Positions 35,455-45,786 of a stretch of DNA of 64,000 nucleotides are shown in pieces. The translations under genes were made by a program, and so were the position numbers. Below the pieces are notes generated by a model, which ran no database searches, had not been told where the DNA came from, and saw only the letters and a list, made by a program, of their open reading frames with translations. The stretch comes from Flavobacteriia bacterium (GTDB taxonomy: Bacteria; Bacteroidota; Bacteroidia; Flavobacteriales_D; Crocinitomicaceae), in assembly GCA_947463445.1 (NCBI GenBank), contig CANHRS010000001.1, forward strand, positions 1 to 64,000, in the 5' to 3' direction. Within the stretch, counting starts at the first letter, position 1. Each line of letters opens with the position of its first letter.

Positions 35455-37004
35455 GCATTCAACTTAACAAAATTCACTTTTTCTTCTCCAGAGTTCTTTT
35501 GGATACGCAACACATAATTTCCAGCCGGTAAATCGCTAAAATCAAGGGGTAATTTATGCACTTCTTGTGTTAACATGCCTTCATACATATTTTGTTGCTC
35601 TTGCCCTAATAATGAATAAACGGATACTTTGACAAATTCATTCGCTGTAACAAACCGAAGTGTTGCAGTAATTGAGATAGGATTAGGATACAGCAAAGTC
35701 AGTGTACCATCTTCCGCTACTTCATCCATACGTAATGTACATCCACCAATTATACGATGAAACTTAATTTCATGTGCAAACATTTTTTGAATATCTATAG
35801 GGGATACCTCAAACCAATCTTTTAATATAGAAGCATATACATCCCTGAAATCAATCTCCATTGGAACACCGTCTTGGTGAGTTATCTGATCCGAAATAAC
35901 CGGATTGCTTCCGTAAATAGGAGTTTCTAAACAAGATCCAAACAAAAATAATGGAGCTGCATCTCCATGATCCGTTCCAAAACTAGCATTAGAAGCAATT
36001 TGTCGACCAAACTCTGAAAATGTCATCCCTGCTACGCGTTTATCTAAGCCAAGCAAATTAAGGTCATCCTGAAAGGCTTCTATTGCATCTGAAACTGATT
36101 GTAATAAATTAGCATGGTTGCCTAGTGTTGTGTCCGATTCTAATACTTGTGAATCATGGGTGTCAAAACCAGATACATTAACAACATACACATTCGTTTT
36201 CAAACCACCTGAAATCATTTGAGCTACGTATTTCAACTGCCTAGCTATCTGATTTTTAATATCGTATTTTTGGGATAAATTTTTGCCTTTTTTCGCAGCC
36301 TCAAGTACACGTGTCCCGTATTTGTTTGTTTGAGCGATAATTGTACTTAAAAATTCCATGTGACTACCATAATAGCTTCCATCATTCACTGCTGTGGATA
36401 ATGAAACATTTAATGCGTCATTTGGATTATTAACCGTATGTGAGAAATTACCTAAAACACCTTGACAAGTAGCAGATACTTCATAACCCATACTAATTGC
36501 AAACGGATCTTTATATGTTTCATTTGGAAAACCATCTGGAAACCCCGGAAAATCATTCTCAAAATTTCTACCTAACCAACCTGTTGTAATCGTTTGTTCT
36601 AGTGAACCACTTGTCCAAATATCTGTTGAACGAAAATGAGATCGATTTTGCGTTGGATAACCTACATTTTGTATCACAGATAATTTACCTTTCTGTAGTA
36701 AATTGGCCATCCCTGTCATTGCAGGATGAAAAGCATTTTTAGTAGTGATTGGAATCAACTTATTCTCTGGAAGAATGATATTTGTTCGTTGCTTGTATAA
36801 ATTAGCATATGCATCCATAGGAATAACAGTATTTAAACCATCGTTTCCTCCATTAAGACAAATTAATACCAATACTTTATCTTCTACACTTCGTTTTAAA
36901 TTAAATAAGGGTTCCGTTATTGCAGCATAACTATAATTCTTAAACATGAAAGGTATAGTCAACGATGCAAGAGCTGAATTTTTAATAAATTTTCTTCTTT
37001 CCAT
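35451..37004 (-). CDS. DUF1501 protein with Tat-like signal and T9SS sorting domain
   Basis: 517 residues. The N-terminus 'MERRKFIKNSALASLTIPF' is a Tat-like signal with an R-R-x-F-I-K motif. The DUF1501 domain (about 30-430; alkaline-phosphatase-like superfamily) contains 'LICLNGGNDGLNTVIP', 'NRSHFRSTDIWTSG' and 'TFSEFGRQIASNASFGTDHG' (partly quoted), the last with the metal-binding acid-His pattern. From 'LYPNPISI' (about 437) to the end is a T9SS type A sorting domain. It follows the DUF1800 gene by ten bases; this pair is a standard neighbour set in several phyla, with unknown function. Confidence 0.9.
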   Translation of the reverse strand: MERRKFIKNSALASLTIPFMFKNYSYAAITEPLFNLKRSVEDKVLVLICLNGGNDGLNTVIPMDAYANLYKQRTNIILPENKLIPITTKNAFHPAMTGMANLLQKGKLSVIQNVGYPTQNRSHFRSTDIWTSGSLEQTITTGWLGRNFENDFPGFPDGFPNETYKDPFAISMGYEVSATCQGVLGNFSHTVNNPNDALNVSLSTAVNDGSYYGSHMEFLSTIIAQTNKYGTRVLEAAKKGKNLSQKYDIKNQIARQLKYVAQMISGGLKTNVYVVNVSGFDTHDSQVLESDTTLGNHANLLQSVSDAIEAFQDDLNLLGLDKRVAGMTFSEFGRQIASNASFGTDHGDAAPLFLFGSCLETPIYGSNPVISDQITHQDGVPMEIDFRDVYASILKDWFEVSPIDIQKMFAHEIKFHRIIGGCTLRMDEVAEDGTLTLLYPNPISITATLRFVTANEFVKVSVYSLLGQEQQNMYEGMLTQEVHKLPLDFSDLPAGNYVLRIQKNSGEEKVNFVKLNA

Positions 37005-37014
37005 AATTCTATCC

Positions 37015-38601
37015 TTAAATTGTTTGAAACTCCGGTAACTTAAATAAACTATCTAAGGTTAATCCAACTCTAGTCATTAGAGCCTTTTTCATCGAGATGT
37101 CTGAAGGATTTTTCACATATTCATCATATTGAACTGTCCACTCAAAATCAGGAAGTCCATTCGTTAAAATAAACCTAAGCTTTGTTTTAGCATCTTGAGT
37201 CAATCCTTTAGGACAAAATACTAATGCTAAATCATCTATTAATTGAACTGGATCGGAAGGGGAAGAAAGTCCTTGAATAAAAGCAATTAAATCTATTTGC
37301 CAAGATTTAGTTTTATCTACTTTAGATGTAAATTTATCTGTTAATGTTAATACGGAAGAAATCAAAAAACGTAAATTAACATAACTAGAATTTATCCACA
37401 ATCTAGTATAATTTGGTGCTTGATAATAGGCAGGCCAACCTCCAACATTCGGTGGTCTAAAATAGTTCATACCCATAACCGCACAAATGCCACCCAACTG
37501 ACTATAAAAATCATAATTAATTGGTGTTGTATAGGAAATCTTAGACCCAGTACTATTTAACATCGAAAACACCAATTCTATTGGATTCTTAATAATAGTA
37601 CCACGATTTGTAATTGCATAAAAATGAGAACTAGACAACAATGCTTTAATGACTGGTTTCAATTCATAATTATGCATGCGTAATAATTGAACCATTGGAT
37701 CAATAACATTTAATTGAACAACCGGAGTTATTGCATAATTTACAAACCATCTATATAATTTTTTACAAATAAATTGCGCAGCATGATCTGTTTCGAATAA
37801 AATATCAATATAATTTGCATATTCATTTTCGTTACCATTTACAACAACTTTATTTCCTAATCTGGATGATAAATTCTTGGTTGTAGTATCGTGTTTACTA
37901 GCAATAAATGTTGCATTTACTTTCGTACTTATACTACTTTGAACACCATCAATTCTCCATCCTGTCAATATTTTTGCTCCTTCTTTTATATCAGATTCTG
38001 TATAATTTGTATAATCTCCCTCACCTACCTGCTCTCCTTTTCCTATAGAAAATAATTCCAATAATTCACGCGAATAATTTTCATTCGGACTATTCTTTGT
38101 ATTTGAATTTCCATTTAAAAATTGCAACATACTTGGATTAATCGTGATTTTTTTAACTAAATCTTTAAAATTTCCAAGTGCATTATCTCGTAATAGCTTA
38201 TAGTAATAATAGGTAGCTCTTGCATCATTACTTTCCTCCACGGCAAAATGATTTTGCCAAAATAACGTCATCTTTTCATGTATACTTAAAGATTCATTAC
38301 TAATATTTTGAAATACCCATCCAGCTAAAGATTCATTACGCGCATTTTGGGTTTCTTGTGGATTTGAAACTGGAAAAGGAGAATCCACCCATGTTTGCCC
38401 CTGACTAACAACTGCTTCTTTGTCACTAACCACCAATGGCAAGTTTGAAGCTGGTAAAATGAGTAATTCATCAATAATAGTTTCCATCCCTTGTTGAGTA
38501 GCATACTTTATTTGCTGAAAAGTAGGGCCAAACATCGTTCTTCTTAGTAAATGAGATGCTACCTGCTCATCCCAAACTCCAGAGTAGGTTTCCAAAGACA
38601 T
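37015..38601 (-). CDS. DUF1800 protein, partner of DUF1501
   Basis: 528 residues. Family blocks: 'ASHLLRRTMFGPT' at the N-terminus (about 14-26), 'MTLFWQNHFAVE' (about 111-122), 'NENYSRELLELFSIG' (about 170-184), 'GAKILTGWRI' and 'PPNVGGWPAY' (about 383-392). No classical signal peptide is evident, which is normal for many members. DUF1800 and DUF1501 proteins are always found together and may form a secreted or envelope complex; the reaction is unknown. It is the upstream gene of the pair and lies just after queG on the same strand. Confidence 0.92.
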   Translation of the reverse strand: MSLETYSGVWDEQVASHLLRRTMFGPTFQQIKYATQQGMETIIDELLILPASNLPLVVSDKEAVVSQGQTWVDSPFPVSNPQETQNARNESLAGWVFQNISNESLSIHEKMTLFWQNHFAVEESNDARATYYYYKLLRDNALGNFKDLVKKITINPSMLQFLNGNSNTKNSPNENYSRELLELFSIGKGEQVGEGDYTNYTESDIKEGAKILTGWRIDGVQSSISTKVNATFIASKHDTTTKNLSSRLGNKVVVNGNENEYANYIDILFETDHAAQFICKKLYRWFVNYAITPVVQLNVIDPMVQLLRMHNYELKPVIKALLSSSHFYAITNRGTIIKNPIELVFSMLNSTGSKISYTTPINYDFYSQLGGICAVMGMNYFRPPNVGGWPAYYQAPNYTRLWINSSYVNLRFLISSVLTLTDKFTSKVDKTKSWQIDLIAFIQGLSSPSDPVQLIDDLALVFCPKGLTQDAKTKLRFILTNGLPDFEWTVQYDEYVKNPSDISMKKALMTRVGLTLDSLFKLPEFQTI

Positions 38602-38604
38602 AAA

Positions 38605-39534
38605 TTATGATTTAGTTTGTATGAAATTAATATTTCGCATTAGTCCATCTTTCTTAGTGCGTTTAACAGCGCTATTCTTAAACAAATTAGAAAACAATTC
38701 ATCTGTCAAATCTTTCCAATCATTTTTAGAATAATTTAACCATCCATTAGCAGAAGAAAATAAAGGCTCAGCGTGCGGCGTTGAAAATCGATTCCATGGA
38801 CAAACATCCTGACATATATCGCACCCAAATATCCAATCTTTCATCTTACCCGAAAACTCGGTTGGTAGGATTTCATCTTTTAATTCAATCGTTAAATAAG
38901 AGATACACTTAGAACCATCCACTACATACGGTTCAACGATAGCATCTGTAGGACATGCATCAATACATCGTGTGCAAGTTCCACAATAATCCTTTATAGG
39001 ACCATCTGCTTCTAATTCTAAATCTATAATTAATTCAGCAATAAAGAAAAAAGACCCTTTTTTAGGGTGAATCAAATTACTATGTTTTCCAACCCAACCT
39101 AAACCGGATTTTTTTGCCCAAACTTTATCCATTACAGGTGCTGAATCCACAAAAACCCGACCATCTACATCCCCAATTTCAGTACGAATACGTTCCAAAA
39201 AAAGTTTTAATTTATCTTTTAAAACAAAATGGTAATCGGTTCCATAAGCATATTTTGAAACATGAAACGAGTCTTCACGCTGTTTTTGTTCAGGATAATA
39301 GTTATATAAAAGAGAAACAACACTTTTTGCACCAGGAACCAATAAACGTGGATCTAATCGCATATCAAAATGATTCTCCATATAAGCCATTTTTCCGTGT
39401 TTAGAATCCTTTAACCATTTTTCCAAACGAGGTGATTCCTCAGCTAAAAATTCAGCTTTAGAAATTCCACAAAATTGAAAACCTAATTCGTATGCAATTT
39501 TCTTTATAATTGAAGTGGAATTAACGGAATTCAT
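38605..39534 (-). CDS. queG: Epoxyqueuosine reductase QueG
   Basis: 309 residues. Cobalamin- and iron-sulfur-dependent enzyme for the last step of queuosine synthesis in tRNA. Two ferredoxin-type [4Fe-4S] motifs are visible: '[16 protein letters not shown]' (about 185-200) and '[13 protein letters not shown]' (about 239-251). The N-terminal cobalamin-binding part has '[12 protein letters not shown]' and the substrate-side '[20 protein letters not shown]', quoted in part. The length is shorter than E. coli QueG because the C-terminal HEAT-repeat extension is reduced. It lies six bases after ruvB and three bases before DUF1800. Confidence 0.94.
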   Translation of the reverse strand: MNSVNSTSIIKKIAYELGFQFCGISKAEFLAEESPRLEKWLKDSKHGKMAYMENHFDMRLDPRLLVPGAKSVVSLLYNYYPEQKQREDSFHVSKYAYGTDYHFVLKDKLKLFLERIRTEIGDVDGRVFVDSAPVMDKVWAKKSGLGWVGKHSNLIHPKKGSFFFIAELIIDLELEADGPIKDYCGTCTRCIDACPTDAIVEPYVVDGSKCISYLTIELKDEILPTEFSGKMKDWIFGCDICQDVCPWNRFSTPHAEPLFSSANGWLNYSKNDWKDLTDELFSNLFKNSAVKRTKKDGLMRNINFIQTKS

Positions 39535-39540
39535 AAGCGT

Positions 39541-40566
39541 TTAAAAAAGACCACCTTGAACATAACCAAGATCTCTACCTAAATGTTTATAAGCTTTTTC
39601 AGTAGCTTTTCTTCCACGTTGCGTACGAATTAAAAATCCCTCTTGAATTAAAAAGGGTTCATATACTTCTTCTAATGTACCTGCATTTTCTCCAATGGCC
39701 GTAGCAATTGTAGTTAATCCAACAGGACCACCTTTAAACTTATCGATAATAGCTAATAAAATTCGATTATCCATCTCATCTAAACCATATGCATCCACAT
39801 GTAACGCTTCCAATGCTATATCAGTAATCGCTAAATCGATACTACCATTTCCCTTTACTTGAGCAAAATCTCTAACACGACGTAATAATGCATTTGCAAT
39901 TCGAGGAGTTCCCCGACTTCTACTTGCAATAGCATAAGCCGCTTGTTCATTTATACCAATATGTAATAAATCAGAAGATCTTTCCACAATAGCAGTTAAC
40001 GTTTTGGAATCGTAATATTGTAACCGAGCATTAATACCAAAACGCGCGCGCAAAGGAGACGTAAGTAAACCCGAACGAGTAGTGGCTCCAATTAATGTAA
40101 AAGGATTCAGTGAAATTTGAACAGTACGAGCATTAGGACCACTATCAATTAAAATATCAATTACATAATCCTCCATAGCTGAATATAAATATTCTTCTAC
40201 CACTGGACTTAAACGATGAATTTCATCAATAAATAAAACATCTCCAGTATCTAGGTTTGTTAATAAACCAGCTAAATCACCTGGTTTATCCAATACAGGA
40301 CCACTAGTAACTTTAAATCCAACTCCTAACTCGTTAGCTATAATATTTGCCAAAGTAGTTTTACCAAGCCCAGGAGGTCCATGTAATAAAACATGATCTA
40401 AAGGTTCACCTCTTTGGGTTGCCGCTTGAACAAAGATTTCTAAATTTTCAACAACCTGTTTTTGACCAGCAAAATCAGTCAATTTTTTAGGACGTAATAC
40501 TTTATCGTAATCGTTGTCGTTGGTTTTATCAACCTCCCCGCGATAATCAAATGATTCTTCTTCCAA
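39541..40566 (-). CDS. ruvB: Holliday junction DNA helicase RuvB
   Basis: 341 residues from the TTG at 40566. Walker A is '[15 protein letters not shown]', Walker B '[11 protein letters not shown]', sensor/arginine-finger region '[16 protein letters not shown]', and the C-terminal winged helix ends with '[17 protein letters not shown]'. RuvB is the hexameric motor of branch migration with RuvA. No ATG is available: the TTG at 40614 lies inside the terminator of the cox operon, and a -7 box follows it, so the TTG at 40566 (giving the usual length) is the better start. queG follows after six bases. Confidence 0.92.
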   Translation of the reverse strand: MEEESFDYRGEVDKTNDNDYDKVLRPKKLTDFAGQKQVVENLEIFVQAATQRGEPLDHVLLHGPPGLGKTTLANIIANELGVGFKVTSGPVLDKPGDLAGLLTNLDTGDVLFIDEIHRLSPVVEEYLYSAMEDYVIDILIDSGPNARTVQISLNPFTLIGATTRSGLLTSPLRARFGINARLQYYDSKTLTAIVERSSDLLHIGINEQAAYAIASRSRGTPRIANALLRRVRDFAQVKGNGSIDLAITDIALEALHVDAYGLDEMDNRILLAIIDKFKGGPVGLTTIATAIGENAGTLEEVYEPFLIQEGFLIRTQRGRKATEKAYKHLGRDLGYVQGGLF

Positions 40567-40589
40567 AACAGTAGTTGTAAATGATAATA

Positions 40590-40597
40590 CAAAAATA
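40590..40597 (-). promoter_or_regulatory. -7 promoter box TATTTTTG in a terminator T-tract (ruvB)
   Basis: Minus-strand TAnnTTTG match that overlaps the T-run of the coxA terminator. It is 23 bases before the TTG proposed as the ruvB start. Confidence 0.45.
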
Positions 40598-40629
40598 AAA
40601 AAGCCTCCTAACAAATGTTAGAAGGCTTT
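40591..40629 (-). terminator. Rho-independent terminator of the act-cox operon
   Basis: Minus-strand hairpin with a 13-bp stem (AAAGCCTTCTAAC with GTTAGGAGGCTTT, one G-U), a four-base loop and a T-rich tail. It lies 17 bases after the coxA stop. Confidence 0.9.
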
Positions 40630-40646
40630 CAAATATTATAAACAGA

Positions 40647-42461
40647 TTAATGTTCTTCTTCTCCTTCTGCTAAAGGAACAGTTTGGAGAATAAAGTCTTC
40701 TTCAGCACCTGGCTTAGAATAATCATAAGGCCATCTATGAACAATAGGTAAAGCACCTGGCCAGTTACCATGAACATGCTCCACAGGTGTTGTCCATTCC
40801 AAAGTATTAGATCTCCAAGGGTTTTGAACCGATTTAGGTCCTCTAAAAATACTGTAGAAGAAATTAAACAAAAAAATTGTCTGCCCTATAGCTGCAATAA
40901 TAGCAAAAACAGTAATAATTACATTTAAATCCAACATCATCTCATACGTATTAGTATCAAACTCATTATATACTGAATAATCATAATAACGACGAGGTGC
41001 ACCAGCTAATCCAACAAAGTGCATAGGGAAAAATACACCGTAAGCACCAACGATAGTAACCCAGAAATGTGCATATCCTAAACGCGTATTCATCATACGT
41101 CCATACATTTTTGGAAACCAATGATAAACACCAGCAAACATACCAAAAACTGCAGACATACCCATCACAATATGGAAGTGAGCAACAACGAAATAGGTAT
41201 CATGAATAGCTATATCTAAAGCAGAATCCGCTAAGATAATACCAGTTACACCACCAGTAATAAAAGTAGAAACTAATCCAATTGCAAACAACATAGCAGG
41301 AGTGAAAACTATACTACCTCTCCATAGAGTAGTAATATAATTAAAAACTTTAACAGCAGAAGGTATAGCAATAAGTAATGTAGTAAAAACGAAAACACTT
41401 CCTAAGAAAGGATTCATACCAGTCACAAACATATGGTGACCCCAAACAATAAATGATAAAAACCCAATCGCTAAAATAGAACCAATCATTGCTCTGTAAC
41501 CAAATATTGGTTTTCTAGCATTCGTTGAAATAATCTCTGAAGATAGACCTAAAGCAGGTAATAATACAATGTAAACTTCTGGGTGACCCAAGAACCAAAA
41601 TAAATGTTGGTATAATAAAGGTGAACCACCATGATTCTCCAACATCTCACCACCTACTATGATATCCGATAAATAGAAACTTGTACCAGCTAAACGATCC
41701 ATCATCAACAACACAGCAGCAGATAATAAAACAGGGAAAGAAAGTACACCTAATATAGCAGTAACGAAAAATGCCCATATTGTAAGTGGCATTCTTGTCA
41801 TAGACATACCAGTTGTTCGTAAATTCAAAACAGTAACTATGTAGTTCAAAGAACCAATTAATGAACCTGCAATGAATAGAGTCATAGATACCAACCACAA
41901 AGTCATTCCCAATCCAGATCCTTCCACAGCTTGTGGTAAAGCAGATAAAGGAGGATAAATTGTCCATCCAGCCATAGCTGGTCCGGTCTCGATAAACAAG
42001 GAAACTAACATTATTACAGAAGAAGCTGCAAATAACCAATAGGAAACCATATTCAAGAAACCTGAAGCCATATCTCTAGCACCTAATTGTAACGGTATAA
42101 GTAAATTGGAAAAAGTACCAGATAGTCCACCTGTAAGCAAGAAGAATACCATGATAGTACCATGAATAGTTACCAAACCAAGATACATATTCTCTTTTAA
42201 TACACCACCTGGAGCCCAAGTTTCTCCTAAAAACAAAGATAAAAAATCAGAACTTTCACCTGGCCAAGCCAACTGAATACGAAATAATAAGGATAATAAC
42301 ATAGCTACCAACCCCATGAATACAGCAGTAATCAAAAACTGCTTTCCAATCATTTTATGATCTTGACTGAAAATGTACTTTGAGATAAACGTTTCCTCAT
42401 GGTGATCGTGGTGATCATGAGCATCGTGATGTCCGTGTGTGTCGTGTGTAATTGCTGACAT
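40647..42461 (-). CDS. coxA: Cytochrome c oxidase subunit I
   Basis: 604 residues, 12 or more membrane helices. Heme and copper ligands are visible: 'HGTIMVFFLLTGG' (low-spin heme His, about 99), 'HPEVYIVLLPALG' with the cross-linked His/Tyr pair of A-type oxidases, 'WGHHMFVTGMNPF' (CuB His-His) and 'DTYFVVAHFHIVMGMSAV' (His ligands of both hemes). The Tyr in H-P-E-V-Y marks the A1 family, a proton pump. The N-terminus is a His-rich cytoplasmic tail (residues 5-22). It is the last gene of the act-cox operon and takes electrons from the complex encoded upstream. Confidence 0.97.
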   Translation of the reverse strand: MSAITHDTHGHHDAHDHHDHHEETFISKYIFSQDHKMIGKQFLITAVFMGLVAMLLSLLFRIQLAWPGESSDFLSLFLGETWAPGGVLKENMYLGLVTIHGTIMVFFLLTGGLSGTFSNLLIPLQLGARDMASGFLNMVSYWLFAASSVIMLVSLFIETGPAMAGWTIYPPLSALPQAVEGSGLGMTLWLVSMTLFIAGSLIGSLNYIVTVLNLRTTGMSMTRMPLTIWAFFVTAILGVLSFPVLLSAAVLLMMDRLAGTSFYLSDIIVGGEMLENHGGSPLLYQHLFWFLGHPEVYIVLLPALGLSSEIISTNARKPIFGYRAMIGSILAIGFLSFIVWGHHMFVTGMNPFLGSVFVFTTLLIAIPSAVKVFNYITTLWRGSIVFTPAMLFAIGLVSTFITGGVTGIILADSALDIAIHDTYFVVAHFHIVMGMSAVFGMFAGVYHWFPKMYGRMMNTRLGYAHFWVTIVGAYGVFFPMHFVGLAGAPRRYYDYSVYNEFDTNTYEMMLDLNVIITVFAIIAAIGQTIFLFNFFYSIFRGPKSVQNPWRSNTLEWTTPVEHVHGNWPGALPIVHRWPYDYSKPGAEEDFILQTVPLAEGEEEH

Positions 42462-42494
42462 TATATTTAATTTAAAAAAATTAATTCAATTTAT

Positions 42495-43751
42495 TTACAT
42501 TCCTAATTTAGATGAATCACCAACAGTGACTGCAACAGCTGAAGAATCAGTAGCAACAGCAGCTGGTTTTAAGTAATCATCCTTAAATGTTGTTTTTGAT
42601 TTTAACCAAGAAGAATACTGTTGAGGTGTATCAATTACAACAATCATTTTCATTTTATAGTGAGCACTTCCACAAATCTTATTACACATTAAAACGTAAT
42701 TAAATTTAGGGTTATTTTTGCGCACACGCATCTCAGCTGTGGAAATTGTAGGCGTCACTTTCAAACGAGTAACCTGTCCAGGAACAGTATTAATTTGTGC
42801 TCTTAAGTGAGGAAAATAAGCAGAATGAATTACATCTTTAGCTCTAAAACTAATTTCATATTCTTTACCTTTTAATAAATGTAATGTATCTTTTTGTAAA
42901 ATATCATCATAAGCAGAAGCATCTAATTTAGCATTATGCCTTGCTTTAATTTGATACAATAAACGTAAAAGACGAGTTTTACGATCTAAATCAGTTTCCA
43001 TTTTAATACGATCTTCTGGAATAAAGATATTCTTTGGATTATTTAATTTATATTCCAATAATTTAATACCAAGAACAGTACTATCCGATTTACCAAACTC
43101 CATATAGCGAATAGCAGAATCAAGTGTAGCAGTTGTCAATAAAGCCAACTCATTTTCTTGCGTAGTTAATTTATAATCAAATTTACCTAAAACATTATCT
43201 TCCCCTGAATAACGAGCTGTCCAATCAAACTGTTTTGAAAACAATTCAATACGAATTGCCTCTTTGGTAGACTCTCCTGTAATACCATTCCATGTTTTTA
43301 AACCTAAAATAATAATGACAGCTAATACAATTGCAGGAACTACAGTCCAAATTAATTCTAGTTTATTGTCATGTGGATAGAAATATGCTTTAACACCTGG
43401 CTTACGTACATACTTCCAAGCAAATACAAATAATAAAGTATTTGTTAAGAAGAAAACAGCAATGATAATTACAAAATTTAGATTTAACAACCAATCTGTA
43501 GTTTCACCATGAACCGAGGCAGCATCCCCTCTACCAGTCCAACCGTACTCAGTCATTAAATAAATGAAACCAGCATAAAAGAAAATCATGAAAGCAAGCA
43601 ATAAATTAGCATTTAATTTATTATCACGATTTGTTACATCCTCTTCTCTTCTATTTCTTAGTTTAGAAGATAGCTCATATAATCTTACCAATTGAGATAC
43701 TGCAAGAACTCCCAATACGATTACTATAATTGTTATTAATTTAAAACTCAT
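42495..43751 (-). CDS. coxB: Cytochrome c oxidase subunit II
   Basis: 418 residues. Three hydrophobic segments: about 5-22, 50-68 and 90-155 (two helices). The cupredoxin domain carries the CuA motif C-x3-C-x3-H-x2-M in 'CNKICGSAHYKM' (about 354-365), with the upstream His in 'DVIHSAYFPHLRAQ' (about 303-316). A charged insertion of about 80 residues (about 200-285) lies between the first strands; similar inserts occur in other Bacteroidota CoxB. No fused cytochrome c. It precedes coxA by 33 bases. Confidence 0.95.
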   Translation of the reverse strand: MSFKLITIIVIVLGVLAVSQLVRLYELSSKLRNRREEDVTNRDNKLNANLLLAFMIFFYAGFIYLMTEYGWTGRGDAASVHGETTDWLLNLNFVIIIAVFFLTNTLLFVFAWKYVRKPGVKAYFYPHDNKLELIWTVVPAIVLAVIIILGLKTWNGITGESTKEAIRIELFSKQFDWTARYSGEDNVLGKFDYKLTTQENELALLTTATLDSAIRYMEFGKSDSTVLGIKLLEYKLNNPKNIFIPEDRIKMETDLDRKTRLLRLLYQIKARHNAKLDASAYDDILQKDTLHLLKGKEYEISFRAKDVIHSAYFPHLRAQINTVPGQVTRLKVTPTISTAEMRVRKNNPKFNYVLMCNKICGSAHYKMKMIVVIDTPQQYSSWLKSKTTFKDDYLKPAAVATDSSAVAVTVGDSSKLGM

Positions 43752-43784
43752 CTTGTTTTGGTTAGCTATGAATAAAAAATATGA

Positions 43785-44972
43785 TTAAATATCGTGGTGA
43801 ATACTTTCATCTAAGAAAGGGTGATTCACAACAGTTAAAGGTGCCTTGGTTAGATTATTTAAAATAGTTTTTAAAAACAAACCTAGAACAGCAAGTAATA
43901 AACCAATTTCTAAGAAACCAATTCTTGCATGCTCTCCCATAGAACCAGCCATGATCATAATATATACATCCACCCAGTGTCCAACTAAGACGATAGAACC
44001 AACAAAAGTTAAAATACCTGCATGACGTTTGGCATCTCTTGACATTAACAATACCATAGGGAAAGCAAAATTAATTAAAAACATTCCAAAGTATAAAAAT
44101 CTAAAGTCTTTAATTCTTGTAAGGTGATAGGTAGTTTCTTCAGGAATATTAGCATACCATATCAACATAAATTGAGAGAACCATAAATATGACCACAAAA
44201 AACTTGTTGCAAACGTCCATTTACCAAGATCATGTATATGACTTTCATTTACATTTGGTAAATAACCATTTTTCTTCAAATAAAGTGTAAGTGTTACTAG
44301 TGTAATCATAGTAGTACACCACATACCAGCAAAAACGTACCATCCAAATAAAGTACTAAACCAGTGAGCATCAACAGACATAATCCAATCCCAAGATTGC
44401 ATAGAACTAAAAACAGCAAAGAAAACTAAAAATACAGCTGCTTTTTTGTAGTTAGTAAAGTGAATATCTGTACCTCCAACAGTATCCTCTAATAAAGATC
44501 TTTTTCTAAAACCTTTATAATAAATATAGTAAACTGCTAAATATACAATTGTTCTCAACCAAAAGAATCCTTTGTTCAAATATGTTGATTTTCCTTGAAG
44601 AATTTCGTCATTTTTAACAACTTCTTCATCCATCCAAATATATAAATGAGCACCATCTTGTAAAGTTATAATTAACAAGGTTACTACCAATAATATAATA
44701 CCTACAGGTAAAAATCCAGATACAGCTTCAATAACTCTTTTTACAGAAGCATACCAACCAGTTTCGGTAGCATATTGCAATGCCAAAAAGAAAAGAGCTC
44801 CTAGACCTATTCCAAAAAAGAAAAAGCTATCAATAAGTAAATTACCAGCAATACGAGTGTTTAAATTATGATCACCAATACTTGTAGCAATTCCAATACC
44901 TGTAAACAACAATCCTACGACAATCAATGTCAATGTAAGTATGTTAGCGTTTTTTGTTACTTTGAATTCCAT
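43785..44972 (-). CDS. actF: Alternative complex III subunit ActF
   Basis: 395 residues, about ten membrane segments, resembling ActC and the NrfD/PsrC quinol-binding fold but shorter. Motifs such as 'MSVDAHWFSTLFGWYVFAG' (about 200-218) and 'RIKDFRFLYFGMFLINFAFP' (in part) match the ActF group. Alternative complex III oxidises quinol and reduces a cytochrome c or the oxidase directly; ActC and ActF form its membrane core. It lies between actE and coxB with gaps of 18 and 33 bases. Confidence 0.93.
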   Translation of the reverse strand: MEFKVTKNANILTLTLIVVGLLFTGIGIATSIGDHNLNTRIAGNLLIDSFFFFGIGLGALFFLALQYATETGWYASVKRVIEAVSGFLPVGIILLVVTLLIITLQDGAHLYIWMDEEVVKNDEILQGKSTYLNKGFFWLRTIVYLAVYYIYYKGFRKRSLLEDTVGGTDIHFTNYKKAAVFLVFFAVFSSMQSWDWIMSVDAHWFSTLFGWYVFAGMWCTTMITLVTLTLYLKKNGYLPNVNESHIHDLGKWTFATSFLWSYLWFSQFMLIWYANIPEETTYHLTRIKDFRFLYFGMFLINFAFPMVLLMSRDAKRHAGILTFVGSIVLVGHWVDVYIMIMAGSMGEHARIGFLEIGLLLAVLGLFLKTILNNLTKAPLTVVNHPFLDESIHHDI

Positions 44973-44989
44973 CTTACTTTATCTTTATA

Positions 44990-45757
44990 TTATTTTTTTG
45001 CTGGTTTATCTACTTTAACAGAATCTGAAACAGCAGCAACAGCTGAGGTTCCATCCGGACTAAAAGTTCCATAAGAAGCATTTTGAAACTTACGAATATA
45101 GTGCACCAAAGTCCAAATCTCTTTTTTATTCAACATGGAAGCATGTGCACCCATAGCACCTTTACCATAATAAATAGAATAGAACAATTGGCCATCCCCT
45201 AGAGCTGCTTTATCCGCATAATTTGGAACACCAGCATAAGCACCACTAGTAACCATAGGTCCGTTTCCATCACCTTTTTCACCATGACAATGCATACAAT
45301 TAGCAGCAAACAATTCTTTACCTTTTTTGAAGATTGCTTCAGAATTTTTTACATTCAAAATTAAAGGGTTTTTATCATTAGCAGCTTGGTTATATTCATA
45401 ATCAGCTTCGGTATTAGTTGTATAATCATACCCAAATAAACCATGTGTTGAAGCGAATGCAGCGGATGGTTTACGATTGTAAGGTAACATTAACAAAACA
45501 TCCTCTTCATTTGTTCCATAATAAGGAACAGTATGTTTAGGTGGTGTTAATGCAGAAGCAGTATTTTTTAATGTTTCATTAATTTTTCCACGAACTTCAC
45601 CATAATCAACATATGGTTCGATAGCAGGTGAACGATACATGTCAGGCATATACTCTAAACCAGCGCTATCCTTATCAGCAGAACAAGAAACCATAATAAT
45701 TCCAGTAACTGCAACTGCGGACAAATTTGTTATTATCTTAAAAATTTTATTCATCAC
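44990..45757 (-). CDS. actE: Alternative complex III mono-heme cytochrome c subunit ActE
   Basis: 255 residues. The N-terminal signal ends in a lipobox-like 'IIMVSC', so it is probably lipid-anchored in the periplasm. The single heme c site is 'CMHCHGEKGDGNGP' (about 153-166) and the Met ligand lies in 'GKGAMGAHASML' (about 193-204). The domain order matches ActE. It passes electrons out of the complex toward the oxidase. The C-terminal tail is Ala/Val/Lys-rich and disordered-looking. Confidence 0.94.
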   Translation of the reverse strand: MMNKIFKIITNLSAVAVTGIIMVSCSADKDSAGLEYMPDMYRSPAIEPYVDYGEVRGKINETLKNTASALTPPKHTVPYYGTNEEDVLLMLPYNRKPSAAFASTHGLFGYDYTTNTEADYEYNQAANDKNPLILNVKNSEAIFKKGKELFAANCMHCHGEKGDGNGPMVTSGAYAGVPNYADKAALGDGQLFYSIYYGKGAMGAHASMLNKKEIWTLVHYIRKFQNASYGTFSPDGTSAVAAVSDSVKVDKPAKK

Positions 45758-45786
45758 TCTGATAAATTACGATATAATTGGATAAT

